From the NCBI GenBank assembly GCA_014529385.2, contig CM043951.1:107825884-107889883 (forward strand): 64,000 bases of DNA, written 5' to 3'. This DNA is from Adiantum capillus-veneris. Lineage: Eukaryota; Streptophyta; Polypodiopsida; Polypodiales; Pteridaceae. A program made the translations under genes and the position numbers. Below, piece after piece: positions 32,472 through 43,856 of the stretch. The first letter of the stretch is position 1, and each line of letters opens with the position of its first letter. The notes beneath the pieces are model-generated. The model saw only the letters and a list, made by a program, of their open reading frames with translations. It was not told where the DNA came from and searched no databases.

Positions 32472-33931
32472 TCACCCAATGCCCATTAACTCACGATAGT
32501 GCTGAAATTGATGGCTAGAGAGCCTTTTAGTGAGTGCATCCGTTGTGTTCTCTGATGTAGGAATCTTCACTAAATCAAGGCTTTTGTTTGCCATGCATTC
32601 ACGACTGAAGTGATAACGCACATCATTGTGTTTTGTTCTAGAATGAAACACTGGAGGTAATAGCACTCTAACTATCACAATGAAGAATTGGTGTACACTG
32701 CTCCAATCCAAGATCTTTCACTAGGCGAGCAAGCCAAATAGCTTCTTTGCATGCCTCACTCAATGTAACATACTCTGCCTCTGTGGTAGAAATGGATGTA
32801 CAGTCTTGAAGAACGGATCTCCAAGAAATAGTAGAACCAGCAAATGTGTAAATCCAACCTGTTGTTGATTTACGACTATCAACACAGCCTGCATAATCAA
32901 TGTCTACAATCCCTGAATGGATGACTCTCCATGACCATAGCATAATTGTCTATCTGCAGTGCCACTCAAGTATCTGAGAATCAACTTGACAGCATCCCAA
33001 TGCTTTCTACCAGGGTTAGACATAAATCTATTGACAACTCCCACTGCATGTGCAATGTCAGGCCTTGTAGCCACCATGGCACACATGAGACTACCACAAG
33101 CTGAAGCATAAGGAACCTTAGCCATTGCAGCTTTTTCCTCAGCAAATTTAGGACAGTCGTTCTTACTAAGTTTCAAATATGCAGGCAATGGAGTACTCAA
33201 AGCCTTCACCTTCTGCATGTTGAAACGATCAAGAACCTTGTGTACATACTCTTTTTGAGAAAGGTACAACAACCTCTTCTTACGGTCACAAGTAATGCGC
33301 ATACCCAAAATGTGATTGGCTTCACCCAAATCTTTCATGTCAAATTGACTTTCCAGCTTGGTTTTCAAGTCAACAATCTCCTTCTTGGAATGACCAGCAA
33401 TAAGCATGTCATTTACATAAAGGATAAGCATAATAAGTTGTCCATTGGGGGGTTGTCTTTTCACGTAAAGGTAGGGAATGCATAAATGCATCAAACTTTT
33501 GATACCATTGTCTGGATGATTGCTTCAAGCCATAGAGACTTTCAGAAGCTTACAGACAAAATATTCCTTTCCCTTTAGCACAAACCCTTCAGGTTGCTAC
33601 ATATAAATCTCTTCCTCAAGATCACCATGTAAGAAAGCTATAATGACATCTATATAATCAAGATCCATATCTTCAGTGGCAACCAAAGCAAGCAACATTC
33701 TCAGTGTGGTCATTTTGACCATTGGAGAAAAGATTTCCTGCCATATTCTTGCTTGAAACCTTTGGCCACTAAACGAGCTTTGTAATTGTCAATCTTCTTC
33801 TTGTAAACCCATTTATAAGGCAATGCTTTCCTACCTTTTGTCAATGGAACAAGTTCCCATGTTTTGTTCTTTGCAAAAGAACAAACATCTTTGCAATATT
33901 GGATAGCTCCCTCATCATAGCATGTTCCCAT
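32472..33931 (-). pseudogene. Element D RT-RNase H
   Basis: Frames 33931-33710 (WELVPLTKGRKALPYKWVYK, KARLVAKGFKQEYG), 33494-32904 (RT palm and connection: MKDLGEANHILGM, ATRPDIAHAVGVVNRFMSNP) and 32943-32472 (RNase H: DIDYAGCVDSRKSTTGWIYT, TTEAEYVTLSEACKEAIW, ending TSENTTDALTKRL). The catalytic box reads YVNDM instead of YVDDM, so one metal-binding Asp is lost by a single G-to-A change. Frame breaks lie at about 33500 and 33720. Confidence 0.85.
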
Positions 33932-34044
33932 TGAACCTCATCATTGGCTAGCATAGCCTCTTTGTAACAAGAAGGTTCACCACTATCTGTCAACAAAACA
34001 AAATCCACGCCTGTAACAAAACGTTTTGGCGGATGTGAGACTCT

Positions 34045-34987
34045 TTAAGATCTCCGTGGTTGATCAGAACTTGTACTAGCCTGTGTAGTAATTAGCTCGG
34101 GAGCTATCTGGACAGGAGGTGATACATCAAAAAATGTCACTTTCCGGATTTCAACCTCTTTCATTGGTTGTCTATGCATATTAGTCTCATTAAAGACAAC
34201 ATCACTGCTACGGATCACTGATCGACTTTTCGGATCCCATAAACGATAACCAAATTGACCATCTACACCATAGCCAATGAAGATGCATTTCCTGGATTTA
34301 GGATCTAGCTTAGTACGCAGCTCCTTGGGTATATGTGCATAAGCTTCACAGCCAAATGTGCGGAGTTTTTCGTAAGACAATTTATGTCCTGACCATAACT
34401 CCAAAGGTACACAAAATTGTAATAAAGCATGTGGTGATCTATTGCTCAAGTACACAGCTGTGTATAATGCTTCGGTCCAAAACACTTGCGTTAAATTAGC
34501 CTGTGATAGCATAGACATAATCCACTCTTGGATGGTCCTATTCATTCATTCCGCAACACCATTTTGTGCAGGGGTATAAGGAGTTGTAAACTCACGCTTA
34601 ATTCCCCTACTTGAACAGAAGTCTGTAAACTCTTTGGAGACATATTCTCCACCATTGTCTGAGCGCGCAAATCTTTCAACTTCAAGAAAAGGTCTCATGT
34701 TTAGACTTCATGGTGTAGATCCAAACATGTTGTGTTGCATCGTCAATGAATGTAACATAATAGGACGCACCACCATGGGATTTAGAAGGCATAGGCCCAC
34801 ATAAATCATTGTGCACAAGCTCTAAGGGTTTTCTTTCTTTGTCAAAAGAATGTGTACGATGTATCCGTGTTTGCTTTCCATATTGACAGTGCTCACAAAA
34901 GGGAAAATCAAAAAATGACAAAGATGGTAAGTAGCCCAAACGAGAGAGTGTCTCCATTCCCTTCTTTGACATACGGCTATGCCACAA
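34045..34987 (-). pseudogene. Element D integrase
   Basis: 34987-34682 has FCEHCQYGKQTR (zinc region) and LVHNDLCGPMPSKSHGGASY (first catalytic Asp). A frame change covers GGEYVSKEF (second Asp region) near 34640. NGVAE then a TGA precede MNRTIQEWIMSMLSQANLTQ (34545 onwards), followed by the C-terminal FGCEAYAHIPKELRTKLDPK and CIFIGYG. Core residues survive but the frame is broken twice. Confidence 0.85.
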
Positions 34988-35113
34988 AGCAATGGTTGGC
35001 AGCTCGATTACAGAAAAAACACTGTTTTTATCAGATACATAAAGAGGATAAAGTGAACCAACTTTGGAACCATGGGCAATAATAAGATGACCCTTTGCAA
35101 CACGCCAAGACTG

Positions 35114-35527
35114 CTAATGAAAAGTGACTTTATAACCCAAGTCATCAAGACGTCCAACCGAAATCAGATTGCATGTCAAGGATGGAACATGACACACATT
35201 ATGGATGATAAACTTCACCCCATTTTCCATAACCATGACAATATCACCTATGCCAACAATGTCACAAGAGTAACTGTCACCAAGTGTAACAGAGCCAATG
35301 GTTTCCTCGTATGTAGTAAACCAATGCCTATGAGGTGTGACATGCAACGAAGCACCCGAATCAAGAATCCATATATGGGATACTTCACCACTTACAAGGA
35401 GTTCAGTTGGCATAGAACTCTGCAAAGATAGAGTTTCATGTGCATCATGGAAGACATCATTAATTTCAGTCAACATATTAATGTCTTGCGCATCATTGTG
35501 ATCCTGAACTATGTTCAGTTCTTCAAT
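35114..35527 (-). pseudogene. Element D protease and GAG-pre region
   Basis: ELNIVQDHNDAQDINMLTEI, then a linker and HIWILDSGASLHVTPHRHWF (protease, DSG intact), then HNVCHVPSLTCNLISVGRLD. It reads in one frame and stops just before the GAG-pre zinc region. Nothing gag-like lies upstream. Confidence 0.85.
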
Positions 35528-36364
35528 TGTTAGCAGCAGCTAACACAGGCTACATCGAATATGTACCAAGCTGTAGATGTGCTATAGTGCACAACATTTC
35601 CTTTCATTGTATAGGGACTTGGGCTCATGTCGGAGTTCCAAAGTTGTATGAGTCTAAGCTAGAGAGCAACTTTATCCCATAGTTGAAGGGTTTAAGGCCC
35701 AAAGCTATAAAAGAGCCCTATGCTTAATGAGTGGTCATTTTTGGGTGAGTTCTCCTCTTTGTAGAGTGGATGGTCATGAGGCTCATGGGCTTTCCATGCC
35801 CATGTAGCTCTTGATTTCTAATAATCAATTACACTTTCTTTCTTATTAGTTTTCTTTGTTTGATTATGTGGAGTGAGATTGTATTAGTGTGATGGTAGAT
35901 CTCATAATCCCTTTTTTGAGTTAATCTATTATATCCACACCATTGGCCATGGTGTGTGATGACTGTGCATTCCTTCTCTTCATCTCTCTCTACAAGGTGT
36001 GTGGTTAGTGTGTGTGCATATGTAGTCGCATTGAGGGGTTGTGCCGGAATGGACACACTAATGCGGAGTAGGCATGTTAATTGCATGCTTGTGTAGTTGT
36101 GATTAAGAGTTGTGAATAAGAGTGATTGATGTGAGAGGTTAAATTCAACCACATGATTGTGTGCAAGTGATTAGTAAGTAGGAATTTGTTTTTGATTAGA
36201 GGAAGCCCTTTCCATGGCTTCTCTCTATGATGAGAAGAAGGATCCCTTGAATCCTCTATGTCTATACATCTTAGGCTCGTGCTTCCATGCCCTAGCCGGG
36301 TTGCTGATCCACGATTTGACAATTTTGTTGGTTGCGATTAGGTCGTGCTACAACACATCCCTAC
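35528..36364 (+). repeat. Probable gypsy (Athila/Tat-like) 5' LTR
   Basis: Begins TGTTAGCAGCAGCTAACACA at the point where element D stops, and ends CACATCCCTACA next to a TTGGCACCGTTGCC primer site. Proposed 837 bp with TG...CA. The start is inferred from the break in D; no partner LTR is present to prove it. Confidence 0.55.
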
Positions 36365-36365
36365 A

Positions 36366-36385
36366 TTTGGCACCGTTGCCGAGGA
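36366..36385 (+). other. Athila/Tat-type primer-binding site
   Basis: TTGGCACCGTTGCCGAGGAA differs by two bases from TTGGCGCCGTTGCCGGGGAA, the site used by Athila/Tat/Ogre-type gypsy elements. Confidence 0.8.
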
Positions 36386-37740
36386 ACGATAACCTAAGCT
36401 AGTGAGTTTAGGATGTGTAGAATAGAGTAATTTCATTACTAATTTCTCGGTTTTTGAGTTTGTGTAACTTAATTTTGGTGTGATTTGATGATGATTGTGT
36501 AAGAAGTTGATGCTAATGTTGAGTTAACCCCAAATCCCCAATTCCACCGCCAATTTCACTAATTTCATGCTATCCCTTACTAATTTTGCTTCTTTCCATG
36601 CTAATTGTACTAATTTCATGCTAATTTATACTAATTTTGACTAACCTTGCTAACCTAACCACTAACATTTGAAGTGTAAAGTATGTGAAATCCCCTTACA
36701 AGAGGTGGAATCATCACTTTAATCAAGTTAATTGTACCAATTTATGCCTAATTTGATGATTTGAGTGTTTGATTTTGACTTACAAATGGTCAATTTTGGA
36801 GCCGATTTGATGGTGCACACACTTGTGTGCCATGATGCGACTTCGCGTGGAGCAAAGGAATAGCTTGGAGTGTAATTACGATTTAAGTGCACTCACTTGT
36901 TATGTCAATTCTTGATTGATCAATGTGATTCAATTTGCTAATTATTTTCTAAAATTAGGTGTGTAACACAAATTGACCTACACTTTGCACCTAATTTGAT
37001 ACACTTTGAATGAAATTGATAGTCAAATTGTGACTAATGAACTTTGTGTGTATCCAAATAATGCTTAATTCTCATCAAGAATTCATGTGTGTGCATAAAA
37101 ATCATTGTGTGTGTGCATACACCAAAGAGGGAAAAAACTGTCAAAAATTTCAAGTGTGCACCTAATCTTTAGTGTGTGCATGCGTATAAAGTGGTGGAAT
37201 TGATGATACATGAGTATGCAATCATGTAAATGATGTGTATGTTAGGCTAATTCAATCATTTGGATAAGCCTAATTGCCAAAAAATTGGGCAAAGATTGAG
37301 TGTGTGTGCCTATCAAGACCACTTAATTTTCTATGATTGATGGTCAATTAGGGCACCTAAATGATTTTTTGTTATGAAATTTTCATGAAAAGTGTGTGCA
37401 ATCATTAGGTATAAGCTTAAATTCATTGCCAATTGAGAAAAAATTGGTCATTTGTGCTCAATTTTTGAGTGTGTGCATTGCTTGATTGGGTAAAAATAGT
37501 GCTAAATTTTTAGAAATTGAGCATGCATGCATTCACTTATGCTTGATTGAGTTTGCAATTTATGCATTCCAATGTGGAATTGATCTAATTTTTGCATAAA
37601 ATTTTGGCCTAAATTTGGGTGTGTGTGCCTACTCAATGGCATGTGCAACCCGGTGCTTAAATGAATAATTGGTAAGGAAGGTCAGATCTACGAGGTTTGG
37701 GGGTTGCGCTAAGGAATCTAACTGCTAAAAATTTTGAAAA
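36386..37740 (+). other. AT-rich gypsy leader, no gene
   Basis: About 1.35 kb with repeated CTAATTT, GTGTGTGCAT and TTGATTG words and no long open frame. Leaders of this length are usual in Athila/Tat-type elements. No gag follows. Confidence 0.5.
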
Positions 37741-37987
37741 CCCTGATGCAATGGAGGTAAGTGTTTTCGTTGATTTCTATCATCGGCCTCATTGAAAGCT
37801 GCATTTTCAGCCCTGGTTTACATGATAATTATGTCAATTGCTTCCAAAAGGGATTGGCATCGGCTCAAGTTGTAGAACTGGAGGTAAAAAAAGAAAAAAG
37901 CTTAGAGTCTCCAATGCTGCAAGCCATATTTGTACACGTGAACCACTAATACTTATACGACCAATATGTTCCACTGTAAATGTCATG
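37741..37987. other. Unassigned segment with exon-like sites
   Basis: Contains ATGGAG|GTAAGTG at 37751 and TTTTCAG|...GAG|GTAAAA bracketing 37811-37883, which resembles small exons. No protein family is recognised. Confidence 0.2.
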
Positions 37988-38626
37988 CAATGTGCATAAT
38001 GCATCAAACTTGACAACTTTTGGATTTCCTTGGGTCATAAGTCTCCAAGTACTAGCAAAAGTCTGGTAAGAATCTGGTAAGGCATCAAGAACAGTATGCA
38101 CAAGGGAACTGTCTAAAATGACTTCACCTGCAAAAATAATTTGCTCGTTGATATCCTTGACACCAACAAGAAAAGTGTCCATATCATCTTCCTCATGCAT
38201 AATCTTCGACTCCAGCTCTTTACGCAGCAAAACAATTTTAGCTTCATTGCGGCTTGCATAAAGACCAACCAAAATATCCCAAGCCTGTTTTGTAGATTTT
38301 GTTGAACGGATGTGAGGAACAATGGTGTGCTTCACAGACAATGCAATCAATGCATGAGCCTGCACATCATTTACATCCCAACGAGCTTGTTCTGTTGTAG
38401 GCAAAACAACTCTAATAGCAGCAACCCTTGCAGGAAGACCTGCAACATCCTCAACATCGCCTACATCCTCAGAACCAGGACGTACATCAATGCCCTGCAC
38501 AATATTTTAGATGCCCTTTGACACAAGAACGTGTTGCATCATATAAGCCCACATAGGGTAATTGTCCCCATCCAACCTGTCCTCACCATCAAACATCTTG
38601 AAGACATCTGTGTTGTTGTCAGCCAT
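37988..38626 (-). pseudogene. A3 gag, truncated
   Basis: ATG at 38626: MADNNTDVFKMFDGEDRLDG, NYPMWAYMMQHVLVSKGI, then one TAG (38508-38510). It continues in the same frame as NIVQGIDVRPGSEDVGDVED, TEQARWDVNDVQAHALIALS, HTIVPHIRSTKSTKQAWDIL, EEDDMDTFLVGVKDINEQII, DALPDSYQTFASTWRLMTQG and KFDALCTL, where homology ends. Apart from the single stop and the truncation, it reads through. Confidence 0.88.
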
Positions 38627-38986
38627 GGTAAATGATGCACCTGATGTGAAACCTTCCCAAAAATAGGAGAAACGGAGTGGGAACAACACATGCTATATAG
38701 CACAAACCGTAGAATACTGTAAGGCACCTGTTATGCAAAAATCGGCACTAATAGAAATTCTGCACAAAATGATGAAATTGCTTGTGCAGACCTGCCTATA
38801 GTGGAAACGAAGGCCGAAATGAGCTCGAATCAGAAATTTGAGCAGACTGGCTCTATGAGCTCTCCCAAAATATTTGTCGACCTACAACATTCGCCAAAGC
38901 TCACTGTAATCAGAGAAAGTGAGAAGGCATGTGCTGGAGCAGCTGGCGACTAAGCCCATGAGGACGTAACCTGCTCTGATACCAAT

Positions 38987-39213
38987 TGTTGGAATTAGGG
39001 TTGCAGAGAAACGCACACAGCTTGGAGAAGATGAAGGAAGCTCAAGGCACACAATAGAAAGTGTGTTACTTAGTGTGCAATGGAAAGATAGACAGCCCTA
39101 GAGTGATGGGCGTATATACAATGCTCGGGGGAAAAAACCTCCTAAAGAGGGGAAAAATGCCCCGGCGGTCCTAGTGTGTTCACACAAATCACTACCACAT
39201 GTATATGGTAACA
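38987..39213 (-). repeat. 5' LTR of A3 and primer site
   Basis: 227 bp, TGTTGGAATTAGGG...GTATATGGTAACA on the + strand. On the - strand the adjacent TGGTATCAGAGCAGG (38970-38984) is an intact primer-binding site, the best in the family. Confidence 0.88.
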
Positions 39214-39304
39214 CTAGTAGCATGAGATTAACACCTGTAAACTACCTATCCTTCTCTGGATGACTGGTAGTACTGATATTGGCTTGTGTTTCCCAACATT
39301 AATA

Positions 39305-39750
39305 GATGATTGTTTACGCATATAGCAAGGCTATGTATTGTTATTGAAAATGTTTCATTATTTGTGCCTAGATGTGATTTATTTTTCACATTCTGTTACG
39401 GTTCAAATTTTGTAGCAAGGCTTTCAATTAATTGCAATGGGAAGTATCTAGTTTCTTTTTGTAGATCTATTTACACATTTTATCCATTTATGCTATGAGC
39501 AGAACATCTGCCATAAGCATTGGCAAGTATAGTCATGAAAATGTAGGTTTGGATAAGTTTTACTAAATGCATGCACACTAGGTGTTATGGGCCCTAGTGT
39601 TTAGCAAACATAAATTTGGAACGGCATGCAAATTCATAAATTCAATAGCTTATGAAGCTTTTCGCATCACAAGTGCAATATCTCTATGCAATTTATTATA
39701 GGTCTACCAAACCATACATGGTTGTGGCTCGGTATGGGTGCTTGTAGATA
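39305..39750 (+). repeat. Dispersed gypsy repeat, second copy
   Basis: Aligns with 26930-27380: shared ATGCATGCACACTAGGTGTT, GAAAATGTTTCATT and TCTGCCA-AAGCATTGGCAA phrases. Heavily mutated in both copies. Confidence 0.75.
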
Positions 39751-40527
39751 GATCACCTAGACTTTGTACTTAGTGAAATTTAAAAATCGTGCCTTCGAAG
39801 CATGCTAGTGGATATCACAAATATCCCTAAGTCCACACTAGCACCGCTAGATATTTGCAAAACTTTTGTCTAGGATCATAGATTCACCAATTTAAGTAGT
39901 GATCCCCTTTCAATGCAAATTGGTCGCTTTAGGTAGCATGATCACAATGGAGATACTCTAATTTAGGCAGCATGCCTATTGGTGTAGATTCGCCAATTTA
40001 GACAACATTAATTACAAGACCAGACTACAAGTTGCCAGCCATTGCTATCATTTTGGTGACAATTTAAGACAATTGTCTTTTAACCCTGGGGTATGCAACG
40101 GAAGTGAATATTTGGCTACTTGAATATTTTTTATTTGGATTTGACTATATTGATGGTGCATTGATGATTGATATCATTTTTATGATCACATTGTACAGTG
40201 TTGTTGTATAGAAGATTAATGAGTGGGGCATGAGCAACCGTTTCAAGTATAGATTGTGTGGTCACATCTTCTATGCAATTGGCATGCACCACTCACTTAT
40301 CTCCTTATAGCTAGAGTGATTATAATCTTCTTGTAAATAGAGTTATGAACAATTCCTATTTTTACACAAAGTGAAATGTATCTATTTTGAGCTGACTTTT
40401 CATCTATCAATTGAATATATGCAGAAGGAAGATGCCCATTTTTACATGGAGGGAGATTGCACCCATGGATCATGTTCCTTCTATCGCTCTCTATCTCTGC
40501 ACATCACTTATGGTCATGAACATACAT
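39751..40527. other. No gene seen
   Basis: Contains a loose repeat of ATTCACCAATTTA/ATTCGCCAATTTAG near 39883 and 39990, otherwise unstructured. Confidence 0.3.

Positions 40528-40610
<83 letters not shown>
40528..40610. repeat. (CT)n(CA)n compound microsatellite
   Basis: (CT)n 40528-40567 directly followed by (CA)n 40567-40610. Confidence 0.95.
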
Positions 40611-40612
<2 letters not shown>

Positions 40613-41084
40613 GCTTGTCTTGTTATTTTATGGGTACATCAACCTACTGTTCTAGAAATTGTGGCCCCAAATTTGCTATATTGTTGGAAATCATTTTTCT
40701 TGGATCTTCTAGCTCGTGCTAATGTAATTTAAACATAACACAAACAAGAATTCACGTAATGCACACAAAATACATAGACTTTATTGGTTGTTCACTTAGA
40801 GTATATAGAGTTCAATATTGATCACATCAAGGTTCAGGCTTCAAGATGTAGAATCACCTCAATGTGGGCTGCTATGAATGTTTTAAGTTTTTGTCAAACA
40901 CTTTCAAAGATTTTACAGTGATGTATTTCCTACTTAGCAAACAAGGTGAGGAAGCACAAAGGCCTGCTAAGTTAAGGGGAGGATAAGATTTATGGAGAGT
41001 AAGTTTTATGAGTGTCTAAAATCACATAGAAGTTTTCTTGTGTTTTAATATAAAATTATATTATTTACATACATAATCACACAT

Positions 41085-41561
41085 GGTTTACCAAAATATC
41101 CCTCTAATTTGTGGAAATTCCTAGAATACTTCTCAAATTTCAAAAAATCCCTAAATACCCCCAATATTTTGCCATAAATTCTCAAAATACCCTTCAAATT
41201 TTTCAAAATTCTCAAAATACCCCTGGTTGTGAGATTAAATATCTCCAAAGATTAAAAAAATTATAAGAAGACTGATAGTCTACAATACAAGAGGCTAAAA
41301 CTAGAATTTGAGCTGGTTATGTAGGCATTAAAGATGAATTGCTTCATTGTTTTTAGACATGATTGCCTTTTTTGGCGAGGGAATTTGTGACAAATTACAT
41401 GCTAAGCATTCAAAAATGAATCTCAGTTATCAAAAAGGAATAGAGATTAAAAAACCTTCAAGAGTCCAACCAAAGTAGATACAAGGGTATTTTGAGAATA
41501 TTTGAAACTCAAGGGATATTTTGAGAATTTCCACAAATGAGAGGGTGTTTTGGTAATTTTT
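41085..41561. repeat. Inverted repeat arms around a 340-bp loop
   Basis: Arm 41085-41141 (ACCAAAATATCCCTCTAATT, then TGTGGAAATTC) is matched in reverse by 41484-41561 (GAATTTCCACAAATGAGAGG, then GTGTTTTGGTAA). Both arms carry runs of CTCAAAATACCC-type words. Possibly a decayed foldback or MITE. Confidence 0.65.
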
Positions 41562-42385
41562 CCAAAATAATAAAGTGAAAGGTGCACATTGCACATTATC
41601 ATTGAAACCAAAATAAAATAAAGTTAAAATAAGAAAAACAATAAAATAAAAAGACACATTGAAAAACTAAAACAAAAGAATATTTTGAAGCCTTCATAGA
41701 AAAAGATGGATAATAAAACAATTTAATGAAATGAATTTTTGTGAAGTCTTTAAATGAAAGGACTCTTTACAAATCAAAATAAAAAAACAAATATTGAGTC
41801 AATACTTCACATCATGGATCAAACTCCATAAAGACACTCTTTTTATTCCTTTGTTCTCTAATGTCTTTTTCGACAAAAAAATGAATGCAGCTTTGAAAAA
41901 TAGCATTTGAAAGGACATGATATCTTATATACTATATATGAAGCGGCTAAAAACTTTCAAGGAAGGAGAGAGCCTCCACGTGTCACTCCCTTGGTTCACT
42001 TTGAAAACAAGTGAAAGGGTCACGACGACTTTCAAAAACAATAAGAAAGTGATAAAATTGTTAGGTTAAATTAAAGTGGTATCACTGTTTGGGAAAGGAT
42101 TGCTTAGTCTTAAGCCGATTGAAAATCGAGACTAGCTAGCTGCAAACCATGGTAAACGAAAGAAAAACCGATGAACTATGTGAGAAAGTAATCCAAAAAT
42201 TCTACAAATCTCAAATTTTTTGCTAGCATTTTTTATTTTCTTCTTTGTGAGGAGGAAACTCGATCAGCAACCGCTTAATAAAAGAGACTTTCTCGAACGT
42301 TAACACTAAGCTATAAAATGCAAGAAATGTAAAGCCATGTGAAGGTGTGAAATGAAAGGTGAAATAAAAAGAACTAATTAATATA

Positions 42386-42550
42386 TGTGTGTGTGTAGAA
42401 TTTATTAGAATTATGCAAGGTGAAGCTTCACTTTAGCATTCTAAAACAATAGAATGCAAAAAAAACATATGTGTGTGTGTAAAATTTACCAAAATTATGC
42501 AAGGTGAAACTTCACTTTAGCATTATAAAACAGTAGAATGCAAGAAAAGT
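42386..42550. repeat. Tandem duplication, about 86-bp unit
   Basis: ATATGTGTGTGTGTA-AATTTA followed by AAAATTATGCAAGGTGAA and ACTTCACTTTAGCATT occurs twice in succession, with some substitutions. Confidence 0.85.
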
Positions 42551-42739
42551 AAAGACAGGTCACGATGTGAAATGAAAGGTAAGTCTCCATCATGCACTTA
42601 AAACAATGAAAGTCCCCCTAACCCAACACAACACTAAGGGTTTCTTTTAGAAAGCCAAAAACTTGCAAAACATCTAATCTAAAATGCAAAAGTGAAGGGT
42701 AAGAGTGTAAGAAATGACAGCCTTTGCAGAATGTAAGGA

Positions 42740-42955
42740 ATGACAAGCCTTTTCAAATGTAAAATCAAAAGACTTTCTATTCTACATAGAATGAATAAAT
42801 GTTTCAATTTGATTGTACATAGCAAAAAAGGGATAATTTTAGTGGAAGTTTTACTACTTAATGCGAATTTACTTTTCGAAGATATAACAAAAAAAAGAAG
42901 AATTTTCGTGAAACTTTTTCTATTTGATGGAAATGTAAATTTTGAAGATATTTAG
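42740..42955 (+). CDS. 71-residue frame of the 450-bp unit (copy 1)
   Basis: Open frame starting MTSLFKCKIKRLSILHRMNK. It is identical in sequence to those at 43190-43405 and 43641-43856. The C-terminal half is itself a repeat: KKGIILVEVLLLNANLLFED and KKRRIFVKLFLFDGNVNFED. No family is recognised, and expression is doubtful. Identity among copies probably reflects recent duplication, not selection. Confidence 0.2.
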   Translation: MTSLFKCKIKRLSILHRMNKCFNLIVHSKKGIILVEVLLLNANLLFEDITKKRRIFVKLFLFDGNVNFEDI

Positions 42956-43189
42956 CTTTATCTTCTCAAGGGGCTTTTGTTCAAGACCAATATTGATATT
43001 TTTTATAAATTTTTGGAAGTGTGTATCTATACTATATATGAAGCGGCTTAAAATTTTCAAGGAAGGAGAGAGCTTCCACGTGTCACTCCCTTGGTTCATT
43101 TTAAAAAAAAACTTGCAAAACATCTAATCTAAAATGCAAAAGTGAAGGGTAAGAGTGTAAGAAATGACAGCCTTTGCAGAATGTAAGGA

Positions 43190-43405
43190 ATGACAAGCCT
43201 TTTCAAATGTAAAATCAAAAGACTTTCTATTCTACATAGAATGAATAAATGTTTCAATTTGATTGTACATAGCAAAAAAGGGATAATTTTAGTGGAAGTT
43301 TTACTACTTAATGCGAATTTACTTTTCGAAGATATAACAAAAAAAAGAAGAATTTTCGTGAAACTTTTTCTATTTGATGGAAATGTAAATTTTGAAGATA
43401 TTTAG
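43190..43405 (+). CDS. 71-residue frame of the 450-bp unit (copy 2)
   Basis: Same predicted protein as 42740-42955, residue for residue. Confidence 0.2.
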   Translation: MTSLFKCKIKRLSILHRMNKCFNLIVHSKKGIILVEVLLLNANLLFEDITKKRRIFVKLFLFDGNVNFEDI

Positions 43406-43640
43406 CTTTATCTTCTCAAGGGGCTTTTGTTCAAGACCAATATTGATATTTTTTATAAATTTTTGGAAGTGCGTATCTATACTATATATGAAGCGGCTTA
43501 AAATTTTCAAGGAAGGAGAGAGCTTCCACGTGTCACTCCCCCTTGGTTCATTTTAAAAAAAACTTGCAAAACATCTAATCTAAAATGCAAAAGTGAAGGG
43601 TAAGAGTGTAAGAAATGACAGCCTTTGCAGAATGTAAGGA

Positions 43641-43856
43641 ATGACAAGCCTTTTCAAATGTAAAATCAAAAGACTTTCTATTCTACATAGAATGAATAAA
43701 TGTTTCAATTTGATTGTACATAGCAAAAAAGGGATAATTTTAGTGGAAGTTTTACTACTTAATGCGAATTTACTTTTCGAAGATATAACAAAAAAAAGAA
43801 GAATTTTCGTGAAACTTTTTCTATTTGATGGAAATGTAAATTTTGAAGATATTTAG
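43641..43856 (+). CDS. 71-residue frame of the 450-bp unit (copy 3)
   Basis: Same predicted protein again. The fourth copy (about 44093 onwards) has lost the frame through a small deletion after TTTTACATAC. Confidence 0.2.
   Translation: MTSLFKCKIKRLSILHRMNKCFNLIVHSKKGIILVEVLLLNANLLFEDITKKRRIFVKLFLFDGNVNFEDI

Larger units (their letters stand above)
32100..35527 (-). mobile_element. Copia element D, truncated before gag
   Basis: Copia element on the - strand retaining 3' LTR, RNase H, RT, integrase and protease. The 5' LTR and gag are gone: homology stops at about 35527, where an Athila/Tat-like gypsy LTR appears to begin. Its linker motif NMHRQPMKEVEIRKVTFFDV parallels element C (KMHRKPVKSIEYHKVRYEDV), so C and D are related lineages. 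Confidence 0.85.
37988..39213 (-). mobile_element. Copia element A3, 5' LTR and partial gag only
   Basis: Truncated family-A element: 5' LTR, primer-binding site, leader and about 210 codons of gag, ending abruptly at about 37988. Best-preserved gag of the family; used here to align A1 and A2. Confidence 0.88.
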
